Source: Lutjanus erythropterus (taxonomy: Eukaryota > Chordata > Actinopteri > Lutjaniformes > Lutjanidae). Taken from it: a DNA stretch of 64,000 bases. The DNA is taken from the NCBI GenBank assembly GCA_020091685.1, contig CM034591.1, positions 10,302,833 through 10,366,832 of the forward strand, written 5' to 3'. Made by a program: the position numbers and the translations under genes. Below are positions 43,120-55,400 of this stretch, in pieces. A model generated the notes under the pieces. The model had not been told where the DNA came from and searched no databases. It was given only the letters and a program-made list of their open reading frames with translations. Each line of letters starts with the position of its first letter. Within the stretch, counting starts at the first letter, position 1.

Positions 43120-44155
43120 CAGCCATGATGTTTAATTAGATAAAACATTAAATTATAACCTTTTCATCAGAAGTAATCCTTTAAGTCTTTGTTGTGGTTT
43201 TTATGTAGAGAACATTTTGTGTTAATGCAAAATGAAATGAAATAATCTTGCTTTAAATTGTCCTCTTAACCTGAAATTGTAGTTATTAGGGATGAAATGA
43301 AACATTTAGCTGTAACTCAATGTGCTATTAAAATAAAATAAAAAAAATAAAATAGCCTTGAATTTAATTAACCTTTAAATAGTCCATGTTTCTTTGGTTA
43401 TTAAAGATGAAATAAAATAAAATTAAAAATAAATAGAAATGAATTAAATGTGTTGTCAGTGCAAAGTCATGCCTTAAGCAATAAACTGTCAGAGCAACTA
43501 CAAAAGAGCCAATATTACTGGAAAATTATTGCTATTTTTACTTTTTTTTTTATTTTTGTGAGGTGAAGAGAGTCAGGCTGCAGTACAGTTAAAAAACAAA
43601 ATAAAAAAATATAATTAATATAGTACCATAGATGAATAACAATAGTGTAATTTTTATTCTAAGTTAATCTAAATGGTAGAGTTTTGGGCTAAATGATCAT
43701 TGGCTGTGCGGCTTCCATAGAAACGGTGATGATGTAGGGACGGAGGGGCCGGGTCTTCCTGCAACAGCTGAGGCGGATCTGCAGCTTGATTACGGCTCAC
43801 AGCGGACTCCAACATAATTGATGACCTAATTGAAAAGCAGGAGGAGGAGGAGGAGGAGAGGAGGTGGATGAGAGAGAGAGAGAGAGGGAGGGAGAGAAAG
43901 GGGAGGAGGAGGAGGGGGGAGAAACTCACTCGCGGACAGGAGGAGAGAAAGAGACGCTCCAATGAGAAAAGTTTACTTGTTCTTCCCCCGCGCACACAGT
44001 CCCACAGCTGAGGGCATTGATGTGAGCGCAGAGGCTTCCACAGTTTTTTACGCACACTTCTTTCCCCCCATCTTTCACCCTCACACACGGAGCACCAATC
44101 CACCTTCTCACCTTTAGTTTAGCGCTGTTTCTTTTCTTTCCTTTTCCTCCCTTTT

Positions 44156-44185
44156 ATGAATGATTCTCTCTCGCAGTACTTCTAA
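44156..44185 (+). CDS. Short upstream ORF in the rbpms2 leader (9 codons)
   Basis: ATG AAT GAT ... TTC TAA in a weak context with T at -3. It overlaps the longer in-frame upstream ORF starting at 44160. If the leader extends this far 5', it could reduce initiation; no translation evidence is available. Confidence 0.3.
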   Translation: MNDSLSQYF

Positions 44186-44417
44186 GATATCCTCGGATAC
44201 CTCCTCCTCTTCCTCCTCCTCGTCGTCGTCGTCCGCCGCCGCCGCCGCACGTCCTCACCTCGGCACATCTTCTCTCCTCAAGTTCAGACGCCACCAGGAC
44301 TTTCACGGCAGCTTCAGACGCACTTGGGGGAAATATCACTCGACGAAGAAAGACTTGATACTGTGCGCAGCAGCAGCCGCAGCAGCAGCCGCTGAGGAGG
44401 AGGCGACCGCCGTCAAC
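44160..44417 (+). CDS. rbpms2: In-frame upstream extension of rbpms2 (86 codons, uncertain)
   Basis: ATG at 44160 opens a frame that runs without a stop into the rbpms2 ATG at 44418; an in-frame TGA lies directly before it at 44157-44159. It would add 86 residues: a Ser11 run, Ala5, a basic segment containing FRRHQDFHGSFRRTW, Ala9 and EEE. The start context is weak (T at -3), whereas 44418 has A at -3 and gives the family N-terminus. Probably untranslated leader, but open. Confidence 0.25.
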
Positions 44418-44471
44418 ATGAGCCTAAAAACTGACGCAGAGCCCAATAACAACGTCTCCATCGAGGAGGAG
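44418..44471 (+). CDS. rbpms2: rbpms2 coding exon 1, residues 1-18
   Basis: [18 protein letters not shown], then the donor GAG|GTGAGT. The acidic EEE directly precedes the RRM, as in other RBPMS proteins. The start is chosen for family N-terminus and A at -3. Confidence 0.9.
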
Positions 44472-46395
44472 GTGAGTTTACTCCAAGTTTGATTTCTGCG
44501 CTGCTCCGGACTTTGACCCGCTGGGTTCATGTTCACGTTCACTGGCAGCGCGAGAAAACTTAAGTTTCCGGCCGCAAACTCAAACTCTTCTAAGTTAAGC
44601 TCGCATGTTGTGAGTTTGGTGAAATATCATTAGCTTAAAGTGGGTTTTTTCCGCTCTCCACCGAAGTCTTGAGGCAGTTTCTAAAAAGTTTAAAAGCCAA
44701 TTTAAAGGGGCGAAACCGAAGTTACCACATGAGACAGAAAGATCTTCTAAAATGTTATTTCAACATGCGTTTTTTTTCCCTAAAACTTGCACCGACGTCT
44801 GTTTTTACGGATTATAAGCAGGTGTGGAACAAATACAGCGAATAACCACTAAAATTAACCAATTAGCTGATAACTGTGATTTCTCGCGGGTTTTTAAAAT
44901 GTTTGAAGACCTAATTGTCTTCATTTAATATTGTTTGTTTGTGAGCTGTGCTGCAAAAAAAGGGTCATGAGGTTTTATGTTGGCTTCAAGTGTCAAGTCT
45001 GAAATTAAAGGTAAAAAAAAACACTTTAAATGAGTGGCCTGTCTGGATTAGCAAAGGAAAATTGTTCCATAAATTAATTATATGATATAGTGAAAAATAA
45101 TAATATTGCAGTGATTTTTACAGATATTGCAAATGTCACATATTTAATTTTAACTGAAAAAATAAAAAAAAATCATGATGATGTGACATTCGTTGGTGTC
45201 TGTACCAAACAAACATGTTTTCTTACATCTGATGAATAAGGTTTGTAGGCCAGGACATCTCTATAAATGCAGCTTCTGTGATTTTGATATTGCACTTGCA
45301 CCATATTTTGATAATATTCAATTAATAGTGCAGCCCTAGCCTGAGCCATATGGTTTTCACAATATCCATTGTTTTGATATTTTTTTAAAGCTCTTTTTCC
45401 TCAGAATCCACAGTTTATTGCAGTGACATTAACTGCAATTGTTTGCATTCAGGTGGCAAACAAAATAAGATTTGTGTCACTGCAGCTGTGTAATCTCTGC
45501 ATCTCTACTTCTGATTTGTAAAGAGGCTCCAAGTCATTATGAAACTGAAACCTAAAATAAATGTTACAACAGAACTGTGCAGGATGTTTTCTTTAATGTT
45601 AGGGCTGCACAATTTATAATTGATATTATCGATATTATCATGCAGTGTCCAAATCACAGACGCTGCAGGTTTTTTTCGATAAAGGTGAAAGGTGTGTCAA
45701 AGCAGCATTACAGTGACGTCCTGGCCTATAAATCTTTGTCCTCTGGATGCAAGAAAACATGTTTGTTTGGTGCAGAAAAACAAACGTCATGCCATCATGA
45801 TTTTAATAATTGTTTTTTTTTTTTCAGTCAGAATAAAAATTGTGATGCAACATTCCAACTAATTATGAATTTTATGACAGGGACATTATCTGTCAGCATA
45901 ATCACGGTATGATTTTTTTTTTACTATATTGTGCCAACCTAATTAATGTTTTAAAACTATGTCATTGTTTTGTTTATCTGTGCTTATGTGCTTTAGTATA
46001 TTTTATTTAATGCTTTTTTGAAAAATTAGCCTCCAACCTGCCAGATACTGCAGACGACAGTTAACCTGTGTGGCAAAATCTGGCATCATGGACTTAAATA
46101 CTCATGTTAACGAATGTGCATTGTCCCTTCTTAAATAAAGAACCAAATTCTAAACCCAACTGAAAAAAATCCTAATTAATTTGATTTATTTACACAATAA
46201 ATCAGAGCAGCAGAAACACAGCAGCAAAGGAAGAAGAAGCAAACTGTGCAGGTGAAAACAAAAACAAACCGTAGAGGCTTCAAGAAGGAATCTCACTTTA
46301 ATAATATTGTATGTAAACAAGTACAAAAATGATGTAATCAACAAAAGTGAGCAAACAAACATAAAATAAGCAACATAAACCTGATGCAGAGTGTG

Positions 46396-46446
<51 letters not shown>

Positions 46447-49400
46447 TCGTACAGAACAGAGCTGCAACAATGACTTTTAGTTGACAACTTTTAAAATATC
46501 TTCAACTATTTTGATAATCGATTAATCAATTTGAGTAATTTTTTTTAGTAGCTTCTTAAATGTGACTATTTCCTGGTTTCTTTACTCCTTCCTGACACTA
46601 AACTGAATATATTTGAGTTGTGGACAAAACGAGACATTTGAGGGCATCAACTTTGGTTTTTGGAAGCACTGATTATGATTTTTCACCTTTTCATTCATCT
46701 TTTTTTAGATCAAACTTTGAATCGATTAATCGAGAAAATAATCAACAGATAAATCGACAGTGAAAATAATCAGTGCTTGCTCTAGTGCAGAAGCACCGTG
46801 TTTAGTCACCTTCTTAGAAGAGAGAGGTCAATTATTGTCAGATATTTTCATTTTTGGTAGTTTGGATCATCAGACAGGTCCACAACCTGTATTTAAAATT
46901 TTAGAGTGAAGAAGATTGAGATACATTTTTAATATAACTGCTCCGTACCTGAGCATCTAATAAAACCAACAATATTTAAATCGCATGAAGTGAATTGCCT
47001 CCAAAATGACCCGTGTTGACCTGTTAAAGCTGCCTCTCCTCAGTTGTGTGTGGCCAGCTATATTTCCTCTTTAATGACTCCTTATGGAGCGACACTGAGG
47101 GGAGCGCTGGGCCTTTTGTTGGTCCTCCTTTGTTCCTATTATCTTACAACAAAGCCACAGGAGGCTACTTGACTTTTCTTTTAGCCTAATTTGCTCGTGT
47201 ATTTTTCTCCTCCTTGTAATCGAGGGCAAAGATTAAACAAACAGGCCATAAATTTATTTAAAAGCCAAACAGCCTGTGTTTAGGCCCATTAAATCAAAGC
47301 TTCAGAGTCTTGTTTGTCAATCATGTTTTTCCTCCTTATATAAATTCACCTAAATATGAAGATTTTATTTAAATGACACAGACACACTCGCTCAGTCAAA
47401 GAGAAGCCGGTGGACAAATGAAAACATCTCCATTGAGTTTGTGTCCAGCTGTGTCGGCCTTGAATATCTGTATGTGCCGACTTGTAAAGGGCTGAGAATC
47501 GCTGCTGTGCGGCACCTGAAAAATGCCGGAGGGCCGGCAGGATTGGGGCCGCAGGTCAGAGGAAGGAAATGGTGTCACGCTGTGCACTGTTGTCCAGTGC
47601 TGTTCGTCTGGCAGCCCCATTGTACTCGGGGCCTCCCCACCGGCTGGGAACTAATGGGCCTCGCACCGCACACTTTTTTTTTTTTTTAATTTCCCCGGCC
47701 ACACTGATCTGTACACACACAGCATCGGTGCTCAGTGTCTGGTCAACGCACATCCAGGGGTCCTTGAAGGAGATCCAGGGGGTCGCCATTAGGATTAAGA
47801 GCGTCTTATTAGGGCTGCAACTAACAATTATTTTTATTATGGATTGATCTGAAGATTATTTTCACGATTAATACTTCAGTCTATATGATGGCCAGAAATT
47901 GTGAAAAATGCTTGTCCCAATTTCCCAGAGCGCAAAATGACGTCTTTTAAATCGCTTCTTTTGTCCAAAACCCCAAAACCTTTCATTTACTGTAATAAAT
48001 GACAAGAAAAGCAGCAAATCCTCATATTTAAGAAGCTGAAACCAGCAGATGTTTGACATTTTTGAGTGAAAAATGTCTGAAATGGTTAATCAGTCATCAA
48101 AATAGATGGCAATAAATTTTATTTTCATCAGTTAATCAACAAATCCTTGCAGCTCTACATCTTGTTTAGCTTGTAACATGTGGGAGGAATAACAGGATGC
48201 AGCAAATTTACTGTTTTTATTCATTCATGGAGTACTGTTCAGATGTTAGGATGTTAAATATTAAATCCTAAGGGATTACCTTTAGAATAGTTCCATTGTG
48301 TGATCATCTGTTTGGGTCATGAGAGCTTAAAACAGAAGTTCCCAACCTGAGGGTCAGTAACCAGCTAAGAGGTCAGTTGATAAATATGAGGGGTCATGAG
48401 TTGGTTAAAAGAAGAGTAAAGAATGGAAACAATGACATACCAGTATCCTTAAAGTACTAAAGTGAAGTACTTCATTTTAGGGTCGTGAAATTTTATCACT
48501 ATATGGCCAATATCCAAATCACAGAGGCTGCATTTGTTTATGAAGGTAAAATGTGACAAAACAACATGTAGAGCTGCAGAGATGATCAGACCTATAAATC
48601 TTGTTCTCCGGATTTAAGAAACATGTTTGTGTGGTACAGACCGTAACAAATCTCTTCTTTTTTTAAAAAAGAAAAAGTGAAAATGAAAATTGTGATGCAA
48701 AAATTCAAAATTAACCTCAATATGGCTTTTTTTGTACCATATCCTGCAGCTCTACTTCATTTTATACCTTTTTTTCTACTTCATTCGATACCATCATGTG
48801 AACTGAAGCAGTCCTGAAGTAATCCTCCTGTGTTTTATGCATTTATTTCATCAGATGCCACAGGTGTGTAGTATAGTTGTATTTATTGCGTTTTGGTGGC
48901 ACCGCAGCACACTGACAGACTGACTGTATGAGTTATAGCTGCTGCGGTAGAAGGCCAATCACATGCTGCACTAAAAGGTTTGGTTTTAAGGGGCACAGGC
49001 TGAAAATGTTGGGAATCAGTGGCTTAAATTTTGAGTGCCATTCCCAGTTAAATACTGACGTTTTTGGAAATGAGACTCAACAGTCTTACAGGCCTGTGAT
49101 TGGCCGATGACTCTCCCATCACATGCTCGATTTTCTGAAGCCTAAAAATAGAGCCAAGGCGAGGAGCAGAAGTCCAGTTTGCACTAGCATTACTTTATAC
49201 TTAAAGATTATTATGGAATTTTTGTCTGATAACACCAAAAATAAACTGCACACCCCAGCTGGTCAGGTCTCCAGTAACACTCCTGCGACCAGCGCTTTTC
49301 AGATTTTGGCGTTAACCACAGTTAAAGCTGAGCCGATTAACTTAGGACCTTTTTACATGTGAATTCATGCATCTCAACTGTTATTGGTGCGGTCCTTTTT

Positions 49401-52400
49401 GTCTTAAACTTTTGGGAATAAGACCGTTTTCTGTTCATTTATATTCTCATATTCCAGGACCTGATAACCATGAACGTACACTGCATGAACAGTTGTGAGG
49501 AAAGTTCCCCCAGATTCATATGTGTGTGTTGGCTATTAAAGGAGGAATGAAAGAAGTTGGGAACATGGCCAAGCCTTTATACATACATATATTTTTGGTG
49601 CGGCTCTCAGCTCTTATCCCACATGCGGCTGCTCTTTCAAGGAAATGGAGATAAGACCCTGAAATATTAGTCAGATTCAAATCAACTTTATTATCCCACA
49701 TGGGGAAATTAATTTGACAGACTGACGCATCAAAATCTGCAGTAAGAAACACAGTAAGACCACAGCCTAATCATAACAAAACCTATTGATCACTTCCAGC
49801 TGACCAGTTGCAGTTTTTGCTTTTTGCATGCAGGTACGAACGCTGTTTGTCAGTGGCCTACCGGTCGATATCAAACCACGGGAACTTTACCTTCTCTTCA
49901 GACCTTTTAAGGTAAGTTACAGCCAGAGGAAAGCTGCACATTTTGTGTTTTGGGGGTTATACAGATGGAACATACCTGACTTGTCACCCTTCTTAGAAAT
50001 AAAACAAAGGTAGCTGGAGAGAGAAGAGTCTTGTAAACTCTTTTCTTTTTTTTTTTAGAGTTTAAACACTTTATTGAATAGTGTGCAGTGTGCAGGTGAT
50101 CTTTTTGAACCCTTTTCTTTCATGCTGCAGTAACATTACCGCCTGTAGCATTTGACGCTTCAGCTCACACAGTAGCAAGTTTGAGTCAAACAATCCCCCC
50201 TGTTAATGGAAGTCCAGCAGATATTTGCATATATGGAAATGAGGCCACATCATTGTTTGTCCACTGCTCTCTTGTTTTTTTTTTTTGTTTTTTTGACTGG
50301 ACCCCGGTTCCATAAACACCCCTCCCACTCGCGTCCTAACTAACTAACCAAATTGGAAGTGGTATCCCTCGCACATGGATGAGCTTGTGGAATGTGTAAA
50401 TGAGTAGCCCTCGCGATTGGCCAACCAACCCTCTCCGTGACCCAGCTCGCCCACCGTGTAGGGAAATCTTTATTTCCTCTCGTAACATTCGAGAGATTGT
50501 AAAACCACTGAAATGTTTTGTTTGCGTAAGTCATTGTACACTTTTGCTTCTTGGCCTTTTTGCTTCTGCACAAGGCAAACACAGCAGAGTGTGTGGAAAT
50601 TAGGTTAAATAATGATTCACTGAGGGTTTATGTCAATGTTAGATCCAAATTAACACATTAACAAAATGTTTTTGAGAGAAGCCTCTTAATACTCTACTCT
50701 TTGTTTTCTGCTGAAGCTAAATCTGGTTTGGATTGTTGCTAAGGATTTATCACAGCCAGTGAAAGTTGTTTAATTTTCCATGGTTGTAAATCAGGATCAG
50801 GAGAGATCCCATCTATCAATACTCTGGTCTGGCAAAATTCCCCTTCGTTTCTCAGGAATTTGCTCCTGCTTTAACCAACCCCTGTGCTGTGTTTTGCTTA
50901 AAACTAGTGGCTTTATTTGGAAGTCATGCTTAATCTCTGCTTAAACTAGTGCAAAAGATATCTGATAACATGTTCTCTCCCCTTTTTTAAACTAAACACA
51001 GTCTTCATTTTGCTATTTTTAGTTTGAAGGATCAAGTTAACTCTGTTTTTAAAAGTGTATTTGCTGGAAATGTGCATGTTTTGCCTTATTCTACCATAAC
51101 ATATCGAAGTACAACACTGTCACAGCAGGATGCGTGATGGCCCGCTCCTGAGCTCAAAGTGAAGGTGCACACAAGCAGGTTGCTCTTGATATAGCGAGAA
51201 GTGTTCATGCCTGACTTCCTGCATGTGACTCCTGGGTGGATAATTGGCTATCTTTCTTCCCCGCAGGGTTATGAAGGGTCACTGATTAAGTTAACATCAA
51301 AACAGGTGAGATTCCTTCCATCAGTGGGAGCAGCTGCTTTAATGTTATACTAAAATACTAAACACATGGCCAGGCTGTCTTTGCAACGTCACCATTGGAT
51401 AAAGACTTAAAGGTCCAGTGTGTAAGATTTACAGGGATTTACCTGCAGAATATGACAGAAATGGAATCTACGCTAATGAAAACAAATAAGAAATGTTGTG
51501 TTTTTGTTACCTCAGAATGAGCCTTCTTCCATGGAGGCTGCCATGTTTTTACGGCAGCCCAGAACGGACAAACCAAACTGACTCTAGATACGTTTTGTGC
51601 AACATTGACAGCCACCATAGGTCCCTACACCAGACACATGAGCCAAATCCAGCCCTTTAATAACCTCAATCTGGCCTTTATTTAATTAACTCGCCAGCAC
51701 TCTAAGTTTATGGATGTTTATATAATTTAATAGAAGATCATTATTTTATTAGTGGGACAAGAAGCCCCTTCATTTGTTATGTTAAGCACAGATTTATTTC
51801 AGAGTCAAACTGAAAGAAAAAATATGTTAAATGCATGATTGTGTTTATTAAAGCTATTATTTGTAATTTCTGCATTAAAATGTCTAAAAAATGTCAGACC
51901 TGTGTTTATAGTTTGAGTTGCGTTCTTAAATTATTGTTTAAATGTTTAAATTATTATTATTACTGACTCCTGTTCCAGCCGCTGGTTTGTTTAACTTCCA
52001 GGAAAATACGTGATGCGTCAAATATGCCAAAGTGAGGAAGGAAGTCAGCGAATGTGACTAAACATAACTTGTTAAAAAAAAAAAGATATTAATAGTGATA
52101 ACATTACTTCATTCATGAACATGATTCCTGCCTGAGTCATCAGATTTTCATCAGCTATGATGTTTAACACTGAAGACAACAACTCCCATGATCCCACACT
52201 ACTTCCCAAATGTCATCAAACTTTTTTTGTTATTATTTTAATGTGAGAGAGGTCCCTATCGGCATAACTTAACATATTGTGTGTTTAAAGCAACAAGCTA
52301 CTTCTAATGTAGGATTACATAATGTTCATTTGCTATTCAAAAAATTAAAAGGTGCATTGTTTTATACAGTTTAATTTTAAATTTTACAGGTCAGACAGAG

Positions 52401-55400
52401 AAAATGTAAACGTCCAGCCCACTTTTTCAATCTGGCCCTTCTTAAAAAAAAGTAAATGAATACACCTGTCCTACGTGCTCGGAAGGGGAGGGTGAGGGGA
52501 GATGCAATCTGCAGCCTCACCACTAGATTCCACCAAATCCTACACACTGGTCCTTTAAAAGAAATGCTTAACTGTCCTCTTTTTCTTCCTGATTTGCTTG
52601 ATCAAAGGATTTTCTATCACAGCATGAATATTATGATATTAAAGCTACTACAAGGAACTTCTCTATTTTGCTGATTTTGGAGGCCCCTGTGGACAAAAGT
52701 GGTAGTGTTTCCTCTGCCGTAACCACAAAATAAAACATCAAAAATATATTTATTTGAAAAAAAATCTCCTGCCACTTTTTAACTGTCTAATGTACAACTC
52801 ACTGTAATCTTTGCCTATAAAAATATAAACACAGGCTTGTTTAATCTCATTTAAGGAGAATCTGACCTGATGGCAGACATTAAAAAATAACTACACAGAA
52901 ATGGTTGATCTTCTCGCAGATGGTCTATTAACTCAGCATTAAATTAAGACGGTTTCATAACCAGTTAAAATTCCTTGTAGTAGCTTTAAAATACCTAAAT
53001 CATCAATGTAATATTTGACAAAACATGCGTGTTGAGGTGGTTGGCGTCAGTTGTCACAGTGTGTTTCTTCCCTTTTTACCTTCCAGCCTGTCGGGTTTGT
53101 AACCTTTGACAGTCGGTCTGGAGCTGAAGCTGCGAAAAACGCACTAAATGTAAGCATTGCCTTGTTTTTTATCGATTTATTTCCTCTCTTTGAGTCTGTT
53201 ACTGTTTCATTTCCCCTTTTATCTCCTTTTTAAATATGTTGCTTTGTATTTGTTCTAACCTTTTATGTTTAAACCTGGAAAAAAAAAGTGATTGGGAGTT
53301 TAAAAAAAATTCTTCTTTCCCATTAAATTTCTCAAAGCCAACCCATTTTGTCTTTTACAATTCAATGGCAGGGCCATTTTTGGAAAGAGGCCAGAATCCC
53401 GTAGCCTTACGGTAGTTTACTTTGACCTTGATACACATCCCTTCTTAGTCTGGTATAGCTTTCCTTATTTTGCATATCACTGCTTTTACTGTAATACTTG
53501 TTCTCTAGCCACATGTCGTAGTGTTATTTGGACACATCTTCAGTAGTGTAACCTTCTTATTTTGTCACCCAGTAGCCCACATTGGCAGTATCTAACACTT
53601 CTCTCTCATAGCCTATAGGCTTCCTTATGAGCATCACCTCTTAGACACACCAGCAGTCACACACACAGACACACACATACACCAAAATACTACTCACCTG
53701 CATGTGGGCACAACGCTTAGGGCACAAGAACACAAGCAGGGTTAAACCACCTGAAAGGAAATTACACTCAAAAGTCTCGTCATCGGCCCCTTTTCCTCGT
53801 CTCCTCCTCCTCGTGGCTCGTGCAGCGCGGCGACGGGGGTGAACTCCTCCTCCTCCTCCTCCTCCTCCTCCAGTCGCCTGTGCTCTTGATGTCGTCACAA
53901 GGAGAAAGAGATGCAAGCGTGTTGAAATATTTCAAGAGTGTATCCTTCAGTCTGCCCTTTCCTGCGAAGATTTTTATGAGCAGTTTTAGTCGAGTGAAAA
54001 CATCCCACAGGAGGACAGGACGGTTTAGCTCAAGGGGAAGCTTGAAGGATACACCCGGAGTATTTAAACACTGCTTCAGGAAAGGAGGCCATGTGAGACT
54101 ACTGAGCTACAGCCCCCTCAAACTCAGCCCACCTCCCTTACGATACTATGTCCCCCTCCTCCCCTCCTCCGTCTCTTCCCCCAGGGTATCCGTTTTGACC
54201 CCGAAAGCCCCCAGACCCTGCGCTTAGAGTTTGCTAAAGCCAACACGAAGATGGCAAAGAGTAAGCTGATGGCCACACCGAACCCCACAAATATCCACCC
54301 TGCTCTAGGAGCACACTTCATTGCACGGGACCCATGTAAGTTGTACGGCTGCACCACTCTTAGGCTCTCTCATCCACTCTCACCTTGGCAATGCCAGTAC
54401 TCGATTGCCCTTGTTACCCTTTTTATTAAATCTGTCTTAAAGTTTTGTGGCATAAAAGACAAATGCACAGGGGTTTAAAACAGTATCTAACATTAAGGAC
54501 TAACTCACCTCCACATGCATGTGTCATCTCGACTCTTCAGACAGCCGCTTTGCTTCTGTGCAGCTGGGAAATTTCCACTCTCACAGGGTTTAGTCAGCAG
54601 TTGTGTCTCTGCTCTCTTTGCCTAAACACCTGCTGGATTCATTAGTGTTAGACAGGTGACGGTTGACGACAGCGATGAGGTGCATTCAGACCAGATTTCG
54701 CCTGGAGAAGTTTACTCATGTGGCTTGGCAAAAAGCTTGCAAGGGAACCAGATAAATCTGTCGAGGTCATGTTTTCATTTTCTCTGGCAGATTCGTCCGG
54801 CCCCCTTTCCATTCAGACATAATTCCACCAGCCTTGGATCGGATCGAGCCAATCAATCACAAACGTTTATATGTTAGCGCTGCACAATATTGTAAAAAAA
54901 AATTATATTGTGATTATTTTGACATTGATGTAGAGATTATGATTCACAATTTTAATTTTTACTGAAAAAAAATTATTAAAATCATAATGTGACATTTATT
55001 GGTCTGCGTCAAACAAACATGTTTTCTTACATCTGGAGAACAAGATTTGTAGGCCAGAACATCTCTGCAGCTCTACAGTAATTCATTATAATGCTGTTTG
55101 TCACACATTTATCTTTATTGATTAGTTGTAGACCTATCCAATTGTGTCCAGAGGCATTTTGATCTGTGCGCATTGATGCCTCTCCCTGGAAACTCAGAAT
55201 GAACTATGAGGTTTCAGGCTAATTTACGTTTGAGAAATTGTCTGGCGAGGTCAGGCTAACAAAAATCCAGAGGGGACAGGAAACGGTGTAGATACAGTTG
55301 TAAATATAAACTGTGGGAGCGACTCCAAAACGGCAGCTTGTCCAGAAAATAGTAAATAAGTTTGAAACATCTTACTGTCATTGGCTACAGCTAGTTCAAA

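Larger units (their letters stand above)
43730..44417 (+). promoter_or_regulatory. rbpms2: Candidate rbpms2 promoter and 5'UTR
   Basis: The sequence changes from AT-rich to GC-richer here. It holds a long purine (GAGGAG/GAGA) tract at 43840-43925 and CpG-containing triplet runs at 44205-44250. No TATA box is evident and the transcription start is unknown. The 144-residue minus-strand ORF over the purine tract is low complexity and not called. Confidence 0.5.

Noticed and set aside
43669..44103. 144-residue minus-strand ORF upstream of rbpms2
   Set aside because: It is created by the GAGGAG/GAGA purine tract, giving Ser/Leu low complexity. No domain or splice support.
53936..54055. Inverted words GTGTATCCTTCA and TGAAGGATACAC before rbpms2 exon 5
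   Set aside because: Arms of only about 12 bp with a 90-nt loop; could pair in the pre-mRNA but is weak without conservation evidence.
53820..54227. 135-residue ORF in rbpms2 intron 4
   Set aside because: Poly-Leu from CTC repeats; it enters exon 5 in a different frame from the conserved RRM.
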